18,754 nt of DNA from Suillus spraguei. Taxonomy: Eukaryota > Basidiomycota > Agaricomycetes > Boletales > Suillaceae. Below are positions 7,729 through 16,661 of the stretch, piece after piece. Within the stretch, counting starts at the first letter, position 1. Every line of letters starts with the position of its first letter. The position numbers and the translations under genes were made by a program. The notes beneath the pieces are model-generated. The model was not told the DNA's origin. It saw only the letters and a program-made list of their open reading frames with translations, and ran no database searches. Location of the stretch: contig JABCPU010001007.1 of the NCBI GenBank assembly GCA_016800925.1, positions 1-18,754 on the forward strand, read 5' to 3'.

Positions 7729-8745
7729 CTAGTATTTTGTATGACCTCCCTTGGCTTTAATTACTGCCTCTATCCTTCTAGGCATACTCTCAATTAATTT
7801 CTGGCAATCCTCAGCTGTGATCTTCCCCCATTCCACTGCTACTCTCTCCCAAAGCTCCCATACTCCTTTAGGGGGGTTTTCATAGGCTTGAAGCTTTTTC
7901 TTGAGTGTTCCCCAGAGATGTTCAATGACATTGACATCAGGAGACTGTGCTGGCCAGTCAAGAACATTGATGTTATGTTCTTCAAACCATTCCCTAGCTC
8001 TTCTGGATGTGTGCTTGGGATCATTATCCTGTTGGAAAATGATATCTTCTTCATCAATCCCTGATTCTGCCAAGCTAGGCAGCAAGTGGTCATTTAAAAT
8101 GTCCACATACTGCTCAGCATTCATCTTCCCCTCAACCTCAGCAAGCATTCCCACACCATTCCATCCCATACAGCCCCATACCATTAAAGAACCTCCTCCA
8201 AACTTGACAGTCCCATTAACCTCTCTGTCTGTTAGGCCATCTCCCTTCTTTTTCCATACATACACCTTCCCATCTGACCCAATCCTATTGATTTTGGTCT
8301 CATCTGACCATATAACACGCTTCCAGTCCTCTACAGTCCAGTGTTGATGAGCTAAGGCAAAGGCTAGTCTTCTCTGCCTATGTTTGATGGAGAGAAGAGG
8401 CTTTTTCTTCTTTGTTACTGCCTTGAGATGAGCTGCCTTGAGAACATTCCTCACAGTTTGTGAAGAGACAGGGGTAGTTATGGTGGAATTGATATAATGG
8501 GTGGCTTGGACAGCATTATCAGCCTTTCCTGTAGTGATATGTTGGATAATAGCCCTTTTGTCAGTAGAGGTAAGCTTGGATGGACGTCCTCCACAAGAGT
8601 TTTCCTTGTCTGGGTGGCTTTCTTTGATGAACTTGGCCACAGTGGACTTGCATACTCCAGTTCTAGAGGAAATTTGGTGAGCAGAGAGGCCAGCATAAGA
8701 CAGAGAGAGGATATTATCTCTTTGAGCAGAGGAGATGGCTTTCAT
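7729..8745 (-). CDS. Tc1-like DD34E transposase (intact, 338 aa)
   Basis: This enzyme would cut the element at its terminal inverted repeats and insert it at TA. I chose ATG at 8745 (MKAISSAQRDN) because the open frame upstream (to 8829) is AT-rich, low-complexity and starts with GTG. Residues about 10-42 form a helix-turn-helix (LSLSYAGLSAHQISSRTGVC), followed by a GRPSKLT motif near 53-59 like the GRPR linker of Tc1 proteins, then a second helical DNA-binding region and basic KKKK at 112-115. The catalytic triad is D148 (WSDET), D240 (FQQDND, next to PKHT) and E275 (VIEHLWG), with 34 residues between the last two. GGGSLMVWG at 183-191 is also typical. Length about 340 is normal for Tc1. No stop or frameshift is seen, so it could be active, although its terminal repeats have diverged. 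Confidence 0.95.
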   Translation of the reverse strand: MKAISSAQRDNILSLSYAGLSAHQISSRTGVCKSTVAKFIKESHPDKENSCGGRPSKLTSTDKRAIIQHITTGKADNAVQATHYINSTITTPVSSQTVRNVLKAAHLKAVTKKKKPLLSIKHRQRRLAFALAHQHWTVEDWKRVIWSDETKINRIGSDGKVYVWKKKGDGLTDREVNGTVKFGGGSLMVWGCMGWNGVGMLAEVEGKMNAEQYVDILNDHLLPSLAESGIDEEDIIFQQDNDPKHTSRRAREWFEEHNINVLDWPAQSPDVNVIEHLWGTLKKKLQAYENPPKGVWELWERVAVEWGKITAEDCQKLIESMPRRIEAVIKAKGGHTKY

Positions 8746-8900
8746 GGTGATTATGATTATGACTATGATACATGAGATATTCTGGTTTATATAGTTAGAT
8801 ATAGTCATAAAATAACATAATGACACCACTTTATAATTTATATAATAGTGGCATGATTTTTATGGTGTCATAAATAATGATTTATATAGTTTTAATATAC

Positions 8901-9111
8901 ACTCAAAAAACTGTCCACATGAGTCATCATTTTATAAGCCTTATATCTCCACCATATCTCCGCCGATTCCCACGGTGTAGGGCTCAAATAAAAGCCCTGA
9001 AGCCATACTACAATGTGGTATAAGTATGTCCTTGAGGGATTTGTTCATTCTTACACAATATCATAGATAGTGAAAAATGTCAAAACATGCGGACAGTTTT
9101 TTGAGCCACTG
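8901..9111 (-). repeat. Right 211-bp terminal inverted repeat of the Tc1-like element
   Basis: This is the partner of 7489-7699. The 19-bp motif is at 8903-8921 (one change, CCGCATG to CCACATG) and, in reverse, at 9086-9104 (exact). The spacing between the outer edges of the motif pair is 202 bp, identical to the left repeat. The single change is a CpG-to-CpA type transition. Confidence 0.9.
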
Positions 9112-9674
9112 TATTGTCTAGCTCTGGATCTACCCAGTAGTGGACATAGTCTTTAAAGTTTCCTTACCGCTCGTTAATACATCACGCTTGTTCTCCGTTA
9201 CTGCTGGCATACCGCCGGACTTTCGACTGTTACTTTGACTGAACTTCCCATGAACCACTACTTTACCGCTAAAAGTATCGCGGACTTCTTTACTGTTTCA
9301 TTGCACCGCTCGCAACCTTACCGCTACCGCTGAGACCACCGCTTGACATCGCTCGCTCAATGCTACTGTTACTGACCTTATCTCGATGACGGTAGCACCG
9401 CTACTCACGACGCTAGTTCCGGCAGTATCATCGTTGACCGCAGCAACTTACCGCAGACCTCGACGCTTGTTTCGCAAATAAGTTAGACTCGAACCTGACC
9501 ATACTGAATAGGCATCCCCCTTTAGGGTCGAACGCTCTTGTTCTTACAAGTGAAGCAGACTAGACAGAGCGCAAGACTAACATACTAGCTTAGGCAGTGG
9601 TTTATCTACATCCCAAGCTAGGTTGTATCTTTACAGCGGCCATGCTGCTTCATGCCCAGTAAGAACTGGTTATG

Positions 9675-10524
9675 TGTTACGAACTAGGGTAGCATCACCA
9701 GCGACAGTGCAACGACACAGACAGTCTGCTGGGAAGTTCTACAATGTCCAAAGGAGGACAAGGCAAGAGTACAAGGAACGCGTTCCGAGTACGATCATGG
9801 GTTCGGCCTCAAAGATGGATCTAAGAGGTTCTATGAGAATAGAGACTAAGACTAAGGAGTGCTTAGACTTAGAGACAATTCAAGACGACTTAGGTTGGAG
9901 GCCTAAGCGAAGGATATTCCAGGTAAAACCCAGTAAGATTAAAGTAAAGTATCAAGCATAATACAACATGCTTAAATAGGTCAATATGTGCGCACGGATG
10001 AAGAGAGATGTGAGAATGTAAGTGTTACAGTCGTACGTGCCTCTATTCATTCTCTCCTTGTTTTCTTACTTGTATATCATGTCACATGACTCCGACTCAT
10101 ATGCTCAACGCATCTGTACTATAGTTGCCTTCCTTATTGGGATACGCACTTACATTCTCACGTCTTTCTTGGTCCGTGCGCACATATTGGTCTATTTAAG
10201 CACATTGTACTTGTAGTAGATTCTTTACTTTAATCTTACTGGGTTTTACCTGGAATATCCTTCACTTAGGTCTCCAACCTAAGTCATCTTGAATCGTCTC
10301 TAAGTCTAAGCACTCCTTAGCCTTAGTCTCTATTCTCGTAGAACCTCTTAGACTTGTCTTTGAGGCCAAACCCTTGATCGTACTCAGAACACCACATTCC
10401 TTGTACTTTCACCTTGTCCTCTTCTGGACATTGTAGAACTTCCCAGTAGACCGTCAGTGTCTTTTCACTGTCGCTGGTGATGCCACCCCAGTTCGTAACA
10501 GTAAGTGTGTATCCAAAGAAGGAA
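9675..10524 (-). mobile_element. Older LTR remnant (475-bp family), split by an inverted solo LTR
   Basis: Plus-strand 9675-10022 starts TGTTACGAAC and follows the LTR at 14631-15105 closely, in the same orientation. It is interrupted at 10023 by a complete LTR of the same family in the opposite direction, and about 19 more bases of the old LTR (TGTATCCAAAGAAGGAAG) resume after the duplicated GTAAG at 10501-10505. After about 10524 similarity is lost, so the first ~120 bp of the LTR in sense orientation are missing. Confidence 0.8.
10023..10500 (+). mobile_element. Solo LTR (478 bp) of the Ty3/Gypsy family, target duplication GTAAG
   Basis: It begins TGTTACAG and ends GTTCGTAACA, matching the 3' LTR at 14631-15105 in reverse orientation. 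Direct repeats GTAAG at 10018-10022 and 10501-10505 are a perfect 5-bp target-site duplication. No internal region remains, as expected after LTR-LTR recombination. It carries the family's TATTTAAG box near 10195 and CTTACTGGGTTTTACC in the middle. It lies inside an older copy of the same LTR. Confidence 0.93.
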
Positions 10525-11017
10525 GTATATGTGTTGGGATGTGTTGATAAAAGTGGTCACAAAGAAAATACCAGCAGAGCACATTCCGGTTATAAAGTGG
10601 GACAACCCACACATTTTCATTATGTTGGTGCAAGATCCCTAATGCCCTCTTTTTTTTGCGCAAACACATTAGAATCATGTAGGAGCACATAGCCGAACCA
10701 CCGCGGTATTGTATTAGAATGTGCTCTAATAGTCTTAGATATGATTTTATTGTGTATTGCATGTGTTTCACTCGCATTTGGAAATATGCACAGGTAGGAT
10801 TAAATGTGATATTATTGTACACCGGGAGCATTGAAATATAAAAACACAGCTACAAAAACATAATGAAATCATGTCGACAGTGGGTGTGTCAAGGTATTAA
10901 AAGTGCATTGGAAAGAGTTCGTGGGTAGAGCTATCAAAACTTGAATGCATGCGACCTAGAGGAGTAGGGGAAGTCTAACAAGACTGAATGCAAAACATGC
11001 GTCCAAATGGGGGGAGT
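10525..11017. other. Intergenic, no gene recognised
   Basis: Downstream flank of the broken gene ending at 11018. The minus-strand open frame covering 10454-10831 has no family resemblance and runs into the solo LTR, so I do not accept it. I see no repeat structure or RNA gene here. Confidence 0.5.
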
Positions 11018-11636
11018 CTAATGCAATGTACTGTCATAAACTGTCTTGTCCCAAGTGTTGTTGGTAACCTGCACATGTCAGAAACACAACTGGCATAGCG
11101 GATATATTACTCACTAGCTCTGCTGCTTTGTCATCATATTTCTGACATTTACCATGAATGCTATCATAGCACATATAAAATAGTGATAAAACAACTTACC
11201 TTGCACTGGTCCACAGTGAGATCTCCATAATAAACACAAAATTCTTCTGTCGTCTTCTTGCTCTCAACTTGCTTGAGCCAATGATGCATGCATAGATTAC
11301 TAGAGACTCATGAGTAGTGTGATTGGTGCAATAAGGATCTATGCACCATCCATTTCTAGTCGGGCTCGGATGCATCTTACCTTTGTTGACTTTGCTGCCC
11401 TTCCCATTTGCAACATCGCTAGCCTTGTCCTTCATCACTGTCGAGCCAGGAGCTGAAAGAATTGGAGGAGGATCAATAGAGGGTGGGAGAGGTGGTATCA
11501 GCGTGCCAACAGCAGCTAGAGTGAGTGTGCTACTGGTATCGAAGCACATTCAAGTTATTAATGATTGAAAAAACAGCAAAAAAAATGTACAGTGGATTTG
11601 TCATATTGATCTTAATGATTGGCTGTGGCGTGATAC

Positions 11637-12110
11637 TGTTACAGTTGTACGTACACCAATTCATTTTCTTGTCTCCATTACCTTGTATATTACATAACAG
11701 GACTTCGACTCACATGCTCAACGCATCTGTACTATAGTTGCCTTCCTTGTTTGGATACGCACTGATATTCTCCCACTTCTCTTGGTCCGTGCGCACATAT
11801 TGGCCTATTTAAGCACGTTGTATTACGCTTGTATACCTTACTTTAATCTTACTGGGTTTTACCTGGAATATCCTTCGCTTAGGCCTCCAACCTAAGTCGT
11901 CTTGAGTCGTCTCTAAGTCTAAGCACTCCTTAGCCTTAGTCTCTATTCTTGCAGAACCTCTTAGACTTGTCTTCGAGGACGAACCCTTGATAGTACTTGG
12001 AACGTGTTCCTTGTACTCTTACTTTGTCCTCTTTTGGACATCGTAGAACTTCCCAGCAGACCATCTGTGTCTTTTCACTGTCGCTGGTGACGCCACCCCA
12101 GTTCATAACA
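11637..12110 (+). mobile_element. Solo LTR (474 bp) with target duplication GATAC, inside the broken gene
   Basis: It begins TGTTACAG and ends GTTCATAACA. GATAC at 11632-11636 and 12111-12115 is a perfect 5-bp duplication. It matches the LTR at 10023-10500 along its whole length. It sits in the Pro-rich linker or a late intron of the gene at 11018-13494, opposite to the gene's direction. TATTTAAG lies at 11806-11813. Confidence 0.94.
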
Positions 12111-12555
12111 GATACAAGGTGCTACCAGTGATGGAGAAATATTCTCCTTCTCCATTGTTACAGCGACCATGTCTGTGGTACTAGGTACTGGCAGAGGGGT
12201 ACTTGGCTTATCTGCTGTGGTTGGCAAAATTTGAACTGACATTGGGGAAGCTGCTATGTCAGGCAACTTTGCAGATGGTATGATGTCCAGTAAATTAAGT
12301 GATTGTAGGATTAATATGATCGGAGATGGTGGCACTAGCAGTGAGTTTGGAGATGGTGCTTGAGAAGGAGTGGGACTTGGACTACGAGAGAGCAGCACAT
12401 GCTCGCCAACAGGATCAAATACAGAGGATAGTTAGTAGGATGACATGTTAGACTAAAATCACACCTTTTATTATTTTCTTGGCAGTGTCAGATTTGAAAG
12501 AGTTCTTTGACTGCTTATGTTTCTTGCCCTGTGCATTAAAAGAACACCCACTACT

Positions 12556-12602
12556 CTCCTCCTCCTCCTCCTCCTCCTCCTCCTCATCATCATCATCATC
12601 AT
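12556..12602. repeat. CTC/ATC trinucleotide repeat encoding an acidic tract
   Basis: About ten CTC units followed by about five ATC units on the plus strand. On the minus strand, in the frame of the surrounding gene, they read as Asp5 followed by Glu10. The length is prone to slippage. An Arg-rich alternative frame exists on the same strand but has no flanking support. Confidence 0.8.
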
Positions 12603-13494
12603 TGTCATTGATGTTCTTCTTCTTCCAGTCTCCATTGTCATCAATGTGGTTTTGTCACCATGCAGAATATGAGGTGCTAATGAGATAATCAAGCTTCTAA
12701 CCATCGTCAGCAAACTTAAACAATGGATATGATTTCTCCGTCAGGGTGTGAATGATTTGTCTTGTGGTTGCAGATGCTTTACCCCATGTCTTTGGTGCAA
12801 GTTTGCATCTCACGAGCTCTGCCCAAGTGCCACAAAGCAGCTTCCGAATTCCCTTAATCATTGTGTTTGTAAGTGGGTCGCCATTTTCATCCTCAAGGTA
12901 TGGTAATTTTCCATGGTTGGCTCAATGGCCATCAGGAGAATCCAGCCACACTACAAAGTCTTTGTTGGTCCAAAATTGAACATCTGGATGAGTTAGGCAG
13001 GTAGGTTGGTTAGCAACAGCTTGTACTGGAGAAATCATGGAATTGAGCTTGAGGTCTGTGTCTGTTTGTGGTAGCCAAATGGCACTTGTGACCTGTTGAA
13101 ACATTGATCTAAAAAATGACCAGTTCAAACAAATGAAGACTTGCTGGTGAATGTATACTTGAGTGTGTCACACTCACTAGTCAATTTGACTACTTGCAGC
13201 TCTAACACCTTGCAGCATTCATGCAGGGCTAGAATTTGCTGATTCTCTGGCATATATGTGCCCTAAAAAGATATTTATGAGTTCAGGAATAAACCATGGA
13301 AGAATTACCTGTGGGAACCATGGTGTAATTGAATCTGTGAAAGGCTCCTCTGGTAATGGCATAGGAAGACCAGGAGATAGGGGAGAAGGGGTGTATCCTC
13401 CCCAATGTGAATCCTGTTGATTATTAGGCTGCATAGCATGAAAGAAAGACCTGCTGTTAAGAAGAGAGCTCCCGCTGTCACTGGATGGAAACAT

Positions 13495-13719
13495 GGTTGA
13501 CAATATGATAGTAAGAGTCTAAGAAACAGACTTTGACATATAGCAAGGCCAATGATATCATGTCAAAACTCCGCTGGACTTTCCCAGCCAGACTCTAACC
13601 AAGTTCTACCAACTTGGCGACCATTGTGACAAGCAAACTCACGCTGAGCTTGAAACAGCATATTTTTGTATAGGTGTCAACCAGCAATCATTATCCTTAC
13701 CTCTCGGCTTCACCATCCC
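13495..13719. other. Upstream flank of the broken gene, nothing recognised
   Basis: This would hold the promoter of the gene starting at 13494. I see no clear TATA box or other motif, and no ORF. Confidence 0.4.
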
Positions 13720-14450
13720 TTGCAGTGATGTTTTACCATGCATTACCCCTATCTAATGGTATCGTTCCACACTCCAGAAGCCTTGTTGCAGCTTAACAGC
13801 TGTACTGTGGCAACTTTCCCATGAAGCGGTGAACTTCGGCAATCTCCATGAAACCATTAGGCATCCACAAGCAAGATTTACTGTCCGTCCTATGTCCATC
13901 CAGTCTCGCCGGTACATGATGTTTTGTAAACTGAAGTGCAGTCTTATTACATGTCTGCTGCATGTTTATCCTATCCCTTCCATCTCCATAGCTATTCCTT
14001 TCATATAAAATTCCTAGGTACCTGTACTCGTTCCTTACTTCCCTCCTATAGTACACATGGTACTTAGGAATAGTCACCACTACTGTCTCTACTGAATAAA
14101 GTCCTTTACTGAAGTCACTGTCTCTCTAAGAATTGCTTTACTGCTGCATGCACTACCACTTTTACCGCTTTCCCATGTTTCACCACTACACTACTGCTTG
14201 TTTTACCGCAGAAGTTCCCACGCTTACTGCTGTTTTACCGCTCATACTACTGCAGTTTTACTGTTCACACTACCGCTTGCCTACCACATTCCCACACTTA
14301 CTGCTAGTTTTACCGCAAGTTTCCCATGGACTGGAGGTCACCGCTAGCATCTCACTACCTCCGACGGCATTCTTGCACCACAGGTTGGGCATCATCAAAC
14401 TATATTAACTTAGCATTCCCTTCAGGGTCGAACGTTCTTGCCTTCGCAAG
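13720..14450 (-). mobile_element. Decayed relative of the 965-bp LTR-like repeat, truncated
   Basis: The segment shares ordered words with copy B: a TGTCC...CATGTCC pattern near 13880-13900, CTTATTACATGT near 13945, a CTATAGTAC word near 14045, repeated TTTACCGC words (14160-14310) and, at the right edge, TTCAGGGTCGAACGTTCTTG (about 14421-14440) against TTTAGGGTCGAACGCTCTTG in copy B. It is clearly more diverged than copies A and B. It stops at 14450, where a 475-family LTR begins. The left limit is uncertain. Confidence 0.5.
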
Positions 14451-14630
14451 TGTTACAGTTGTACATGCCCCTATTCATTTTCTCTTTGTTTCCTTTACTT
14501 GTATATTACATAAGGTGACTCTGACTCATATGCTCAATGCATCTGTACAATAGTTGCCTTCCTTCTTTGGATACGCACTTACATTCTCACAACTCTCTTG
14601 ATCTGTGCACACATACTGACCTATTTAAGC
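14451..14630 (+). mobile_element. 5' part of an LTR (475-bp family), cut by the Ty3/Gypsy insertion
   Basis: It begins TGTTACAGTT and follows the family to CTATTTAAGC at 14630, where the next LTR starts in the opposite orientation. The bases before it, GCAAG (14446-14450), should be its target duplication. Its remaining ~295 bp are expected beyond the right end of the window, past the inserted retrotransposon. Confidence 0.85.
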
Positions 14631-15105
14631 TGTTACGAACTGGGGTGGTGTCACCAGCGACAGTGAAAAGACACTGACGGTCTGCTGGGAGGTTCTTACA
14701 ATGTCCAGAAGAGGACAAGGTGAAAGTACAAGGAACGCGTTCTGAGTACGATCAAGGGTTCGGCCTCAAAGACAAGTCTAAGAGGTTCTATGAGAATAGA
14801 GACTAAGGCTAAGGAGTGCTTAGACTTAGAGACGATTCAAGACGACTTAGGTTGGAGGCCTAAGCGAAGGAGATTCTAGGTAAAACCCAGTAAGATTAAA
14901 GTAAAGAATCTACTACAAGTACAACGTGCTTAAATAGGCCAATATGTGCGCACGGACCAAGAGAGATGTGGGAACATAAGTGCATATCCAAATAAGGAAG
15001 GCAACTATAGTACAGATGCGTTGAGCATATGAGTCAGAGTCTTGTTACGTAATACAAAGAGTAAATGAAGTAGAAAAATGAATAGGGGCACGTACGATTG
15101 TAACA
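14631..15105 (-). repeat. 3' LTR of the Ty3/Gypsy element (475 bp)
   Basis: The termini are TGTTAC and GTAACA, exact inverted repeats. It matches the solo LTRs at 10023-10500 and 11637-12110. It directly follows the polypurine tract in element sense. The 5 bp outside it, TAAGC (14626-14630), should recur beyond the 5' LTR. Confidence 0.93.
14929..14936 (-). promoter_or_regulatory. Putative TATA box in the LTR
   Basis: TATTTAAG on the minus strand, about 170 bp into the LTR. The same word and its context (GCCTATTTAAGCAC, small variants) are kept in all other copies in the window (for example 11806-11813), so it is a reasonable U3 promoter element. Inference from position and conservation only. 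Confidence 0.45.
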
Positions 15106-15108
15106 TTA

Positions 15109-15118
15109 CCCCTTTTTT
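15109..15118 (-). other. Polypurine tract next to the 3' LTR
   Basis: The minus strand reads AAAAAAGGGG, then TAA, then the LTR start TGTTAC. Position and composition fit the plus-strand priming site of LTR retrotransposons. Confidence 0.8.
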
Positions 15119-15137
15119 ACACGTAAAGTCACCGACT

Positions 15138-16607
15138 TTAGTCATCCTGATTCTCATAGTAAACGGGGTCGTCACTATACTCGTAGTTCTCGTCAGCAAA
15201 GGACCCGCTCCTCATATACGCGGCTTCTTCAAGGCCGGCGCGTCATTTAGAGTCCCTTCTTTTCTCTGCTTGAATTCGTTCATCGTCAAGTTGTCGCTCC
15301 CAAGAACGAAGTGCGTCGTAGAATCCATCATCCTTCCAGGTTAACGTAAAAGGAGGCGGTCCGACTCGCCGGGGGCAATAAATGGATAGATGAGTAGGCG
15401 ACCAATATCTGCAAACCTTGCACTGATATTCCGCACAATTCTTTTGACGATGTCCAAGCAGCCCACAGACACGACATTTCATGTTTTCGTCGGGATTGGA
15501 AATGGATTTACGTAATGGCGATGGAGAAATGATGGGCGTGGGACTAGTGGATCTGGCGCGCTTCTTTCCCTTATTCTTTCTCATATGTTTCAAGGCAAGG
15601 GTGTTGGTGTGTCTAAGTTGCGCCTGTTGAGCAGGGGAAAGAGCATATGCTGATGCGGGAAGATCAGGGGTGGTGCCTCATTTGGCAATCTCAAGGAGTT
15701 CGTCAGAGGAGGAAGGGGAAGTGGTGCCAAAATCTTTTACTAAGATTGGCGAGACAGGATCCATAGGACCAAATGAAGACAGAATAGACATAGGAGGATG
15801 AATGCAAAGATCACAAAGTCGAGGGCCGAGCGCGATTAATTCAGCGGTAGGGATTCCTAACCTTTCTGCGGCCTCACATTGTTCTTTCGTGCATGGCTCA
15901 TATAGCCACGCAGGATGTTCATAAGAGACTATAGCAGGGGGCAATGAGGTCGGTCGTTGAATTGGGGATGGGGTTCGTGGAGAGGCAAGGTCCGCTTGCG
16001 TTTGTTGTAGATCAGTAATAGTTTCCTCGACTAAGTTTCTGGCCGCTCTAGTTTCAGCGACCAATTGCTGGATGGTTTCAACGACCATGTTGGTGAGCTG
16101 TCCGATCTCTTGGACAGCAGTGCATAAGCCAGTAAAGGCGTCAAGACTAGAATACATGCGCGAAGAAGCGGGTGCTGGAATAGGAAGAGGTGTATCTTCC
16201 TGCAGAGAGGGAGGTCGAGCAACACCTGCTCAATGTTTGGCAACGATGTGAATAGCTTCTTCAACATCATTTTTAAAAGAATTTGGAAGCAGCAACATAG
16301 CGTAAGAACGAATGCGTTTTTGAAGATGAAGAAAGCAGTGGCGGAGCATAAATTCTGTGGTATCTCTGGCGGTGGCTTCAATAAGGGCTGCAGTGTGAAT
16401 GATGTTGACGAGGAGTAAGGCAGGGAAAGCACCTCTTTCAGTAAGGATTCTTTCAATTTCGAGGGCATGGCCTTCACAGAGAAGGGCGGCTTCAATGTAG
16501 GAGGTGTTGTCGATTTCAGTGGTAAGGGTTCCGTAGTTTTCTGCTTCGGAGTCGGAGTCATTGTTGGCAACAGTGACGGGGGTAACGTACGCAGTGGGGA
16601 AAGACAT
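15138..16607 (-). pseudogene. Post-pol ORF of the Ty3/Gypsy element: coiled-coil, two zinc knuckles, acidic tail
   Basis: From ATG 16607 the frame is continuous to TAA 15138-15140 (489 codons) except for TGA at 16230-16228, 15680-15678 and 15245-15243; each could be a mutated CGA. Order: acidic N-terminus (SDSEAENYG); a helical block (ALEIERILTERGAF to MLLLPNSF, residues about 48-112); a likely coiled coil (EIGQLTNMVVETIQQLV to DLQQTQADL); a Cys-containing block (YEPCTKEQC ... LCDLC); basic KNKGKKRAR near 344-352; a canonical CCHC knuckle C378-C381-H386-C391; a second, non-canonical one C396-C399-H406-C411 (six residues before His); and an acidic end (DENYEYSDDP). Zinc knuckles normally sit in Gag, upstream of pol. 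Here they follow the integrase. It may be a displaced Gag-like nucleocapsid or an accessory nucleic-acid-binding protein. It is in the same frame as pol. Confidence 0.75.
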
Positions 16608-16661
16608 TTAGAGCGGTTGTAGTTGATCAAGTGCTAGTGCGGGTTGATTGACTGAAGGATG

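Larger units (their letters stand above)
7489..9111 (-). mobile_element. Complete Tc1-like transposon, 1623 bp, TA target duplication
   Basis: The element begins CAGTGGCTC and ends GAGCCACTG, flanked by TA at 7487-7488 and 9112-9113. The uninterrupted sequence in copy A has a single TA at the same place, which proves the ends and the target duplication inside this window. It carries 211-bp terminal inverted repeats and one intact transposase ORF on the minus strand. Size, TA target and DD34E catalytic triad are all typical of the Tc1 branch of Tc1/mariner. The long inverted repeats are the unusual feature. Confidence 0.95.
7046..9635 (-). mobile_element. 965-bp LTR-like repeat, copy B, split by a Tc1-like transposon
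   Basis: Read on the minus strand it runs from TGTAAAGATAC (9635) to ...CATTACA (7046), matching copy A along its whole length. Removing 7489-9111 and one TA leaves exactly 965 bp. The termini TGTAA and TTACA are exact inverted repeats. The flanks (TGTGG before, GCGGC after) do not give a clean duplication. Together with copy A it forms a long inverted repeat with 965-bp arms and a 535-bp spacer, so a transcript crossing both, without the transposon, would fold into a long duplex. Confidence 0.65.
11018..13494 (-). pseudogene. Multi-exon uncharacterised agaricomycete-type protein, broken and split by a solo LTR
   Basis: Start ATG at 13494 (MFPSSDSGSS). Predicted GT-AG introns: 13308-13263, 13158-13109, 11346-11300, 11199-11142 and 11114-11069 (46-58 nt), plus one more in about 12398-12460. 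Blocks in order: Pro/Ser-rich N-terminus; a possible coiled coil (HECCKVLELQVVKLTSECDT); HPDVQFWTNKDFVVWLDSPDG; LPYLEDENGDPLTNTMIKG with WAELVRCKLAPKTWGKAS; an acidic tract (Asp5-Glu10); a Pro-rich linker; and a C-terminus with CNLCMHHWLKQ, EEFCVYYGDLTVDQC and VTNNTWDKTVYDSTLH. From memory these blocks resemble a family repeated in agaricomycete genomes with no known function. In-frame stops at 12922-12924 (TGA), 12697-12699 (TAG, probably in place of Trp) and 12655-12657 (TGA), and an LTR at 11637-12110, show it is dead. Intron positions are still readable, so decay is fairly recent. Confidence 0.6.

Noticed and set aside
8746..8829. N-terminal extension of the transposase (28 residues, GTG start)
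   Set aside because: The extension is Ile-rich, lacks an ATG at its head and is not part of Tc1 proteins. ATG at 8745 directly precedes the normal N-terminus.
9623..10216. Open frames of 112 and 64 codons on the plus strand
   Set aside because: Both lie inside LTR copies, one antisense and one sense, and cross insertion junctions.
12471..12713. Arg-rich frame with ten consecutive Arg
   Set aside because: It is another frame of the GAG/GAT trinucleotide tract. The frame giving Asp/Glu joins conserved blocks on both sides.
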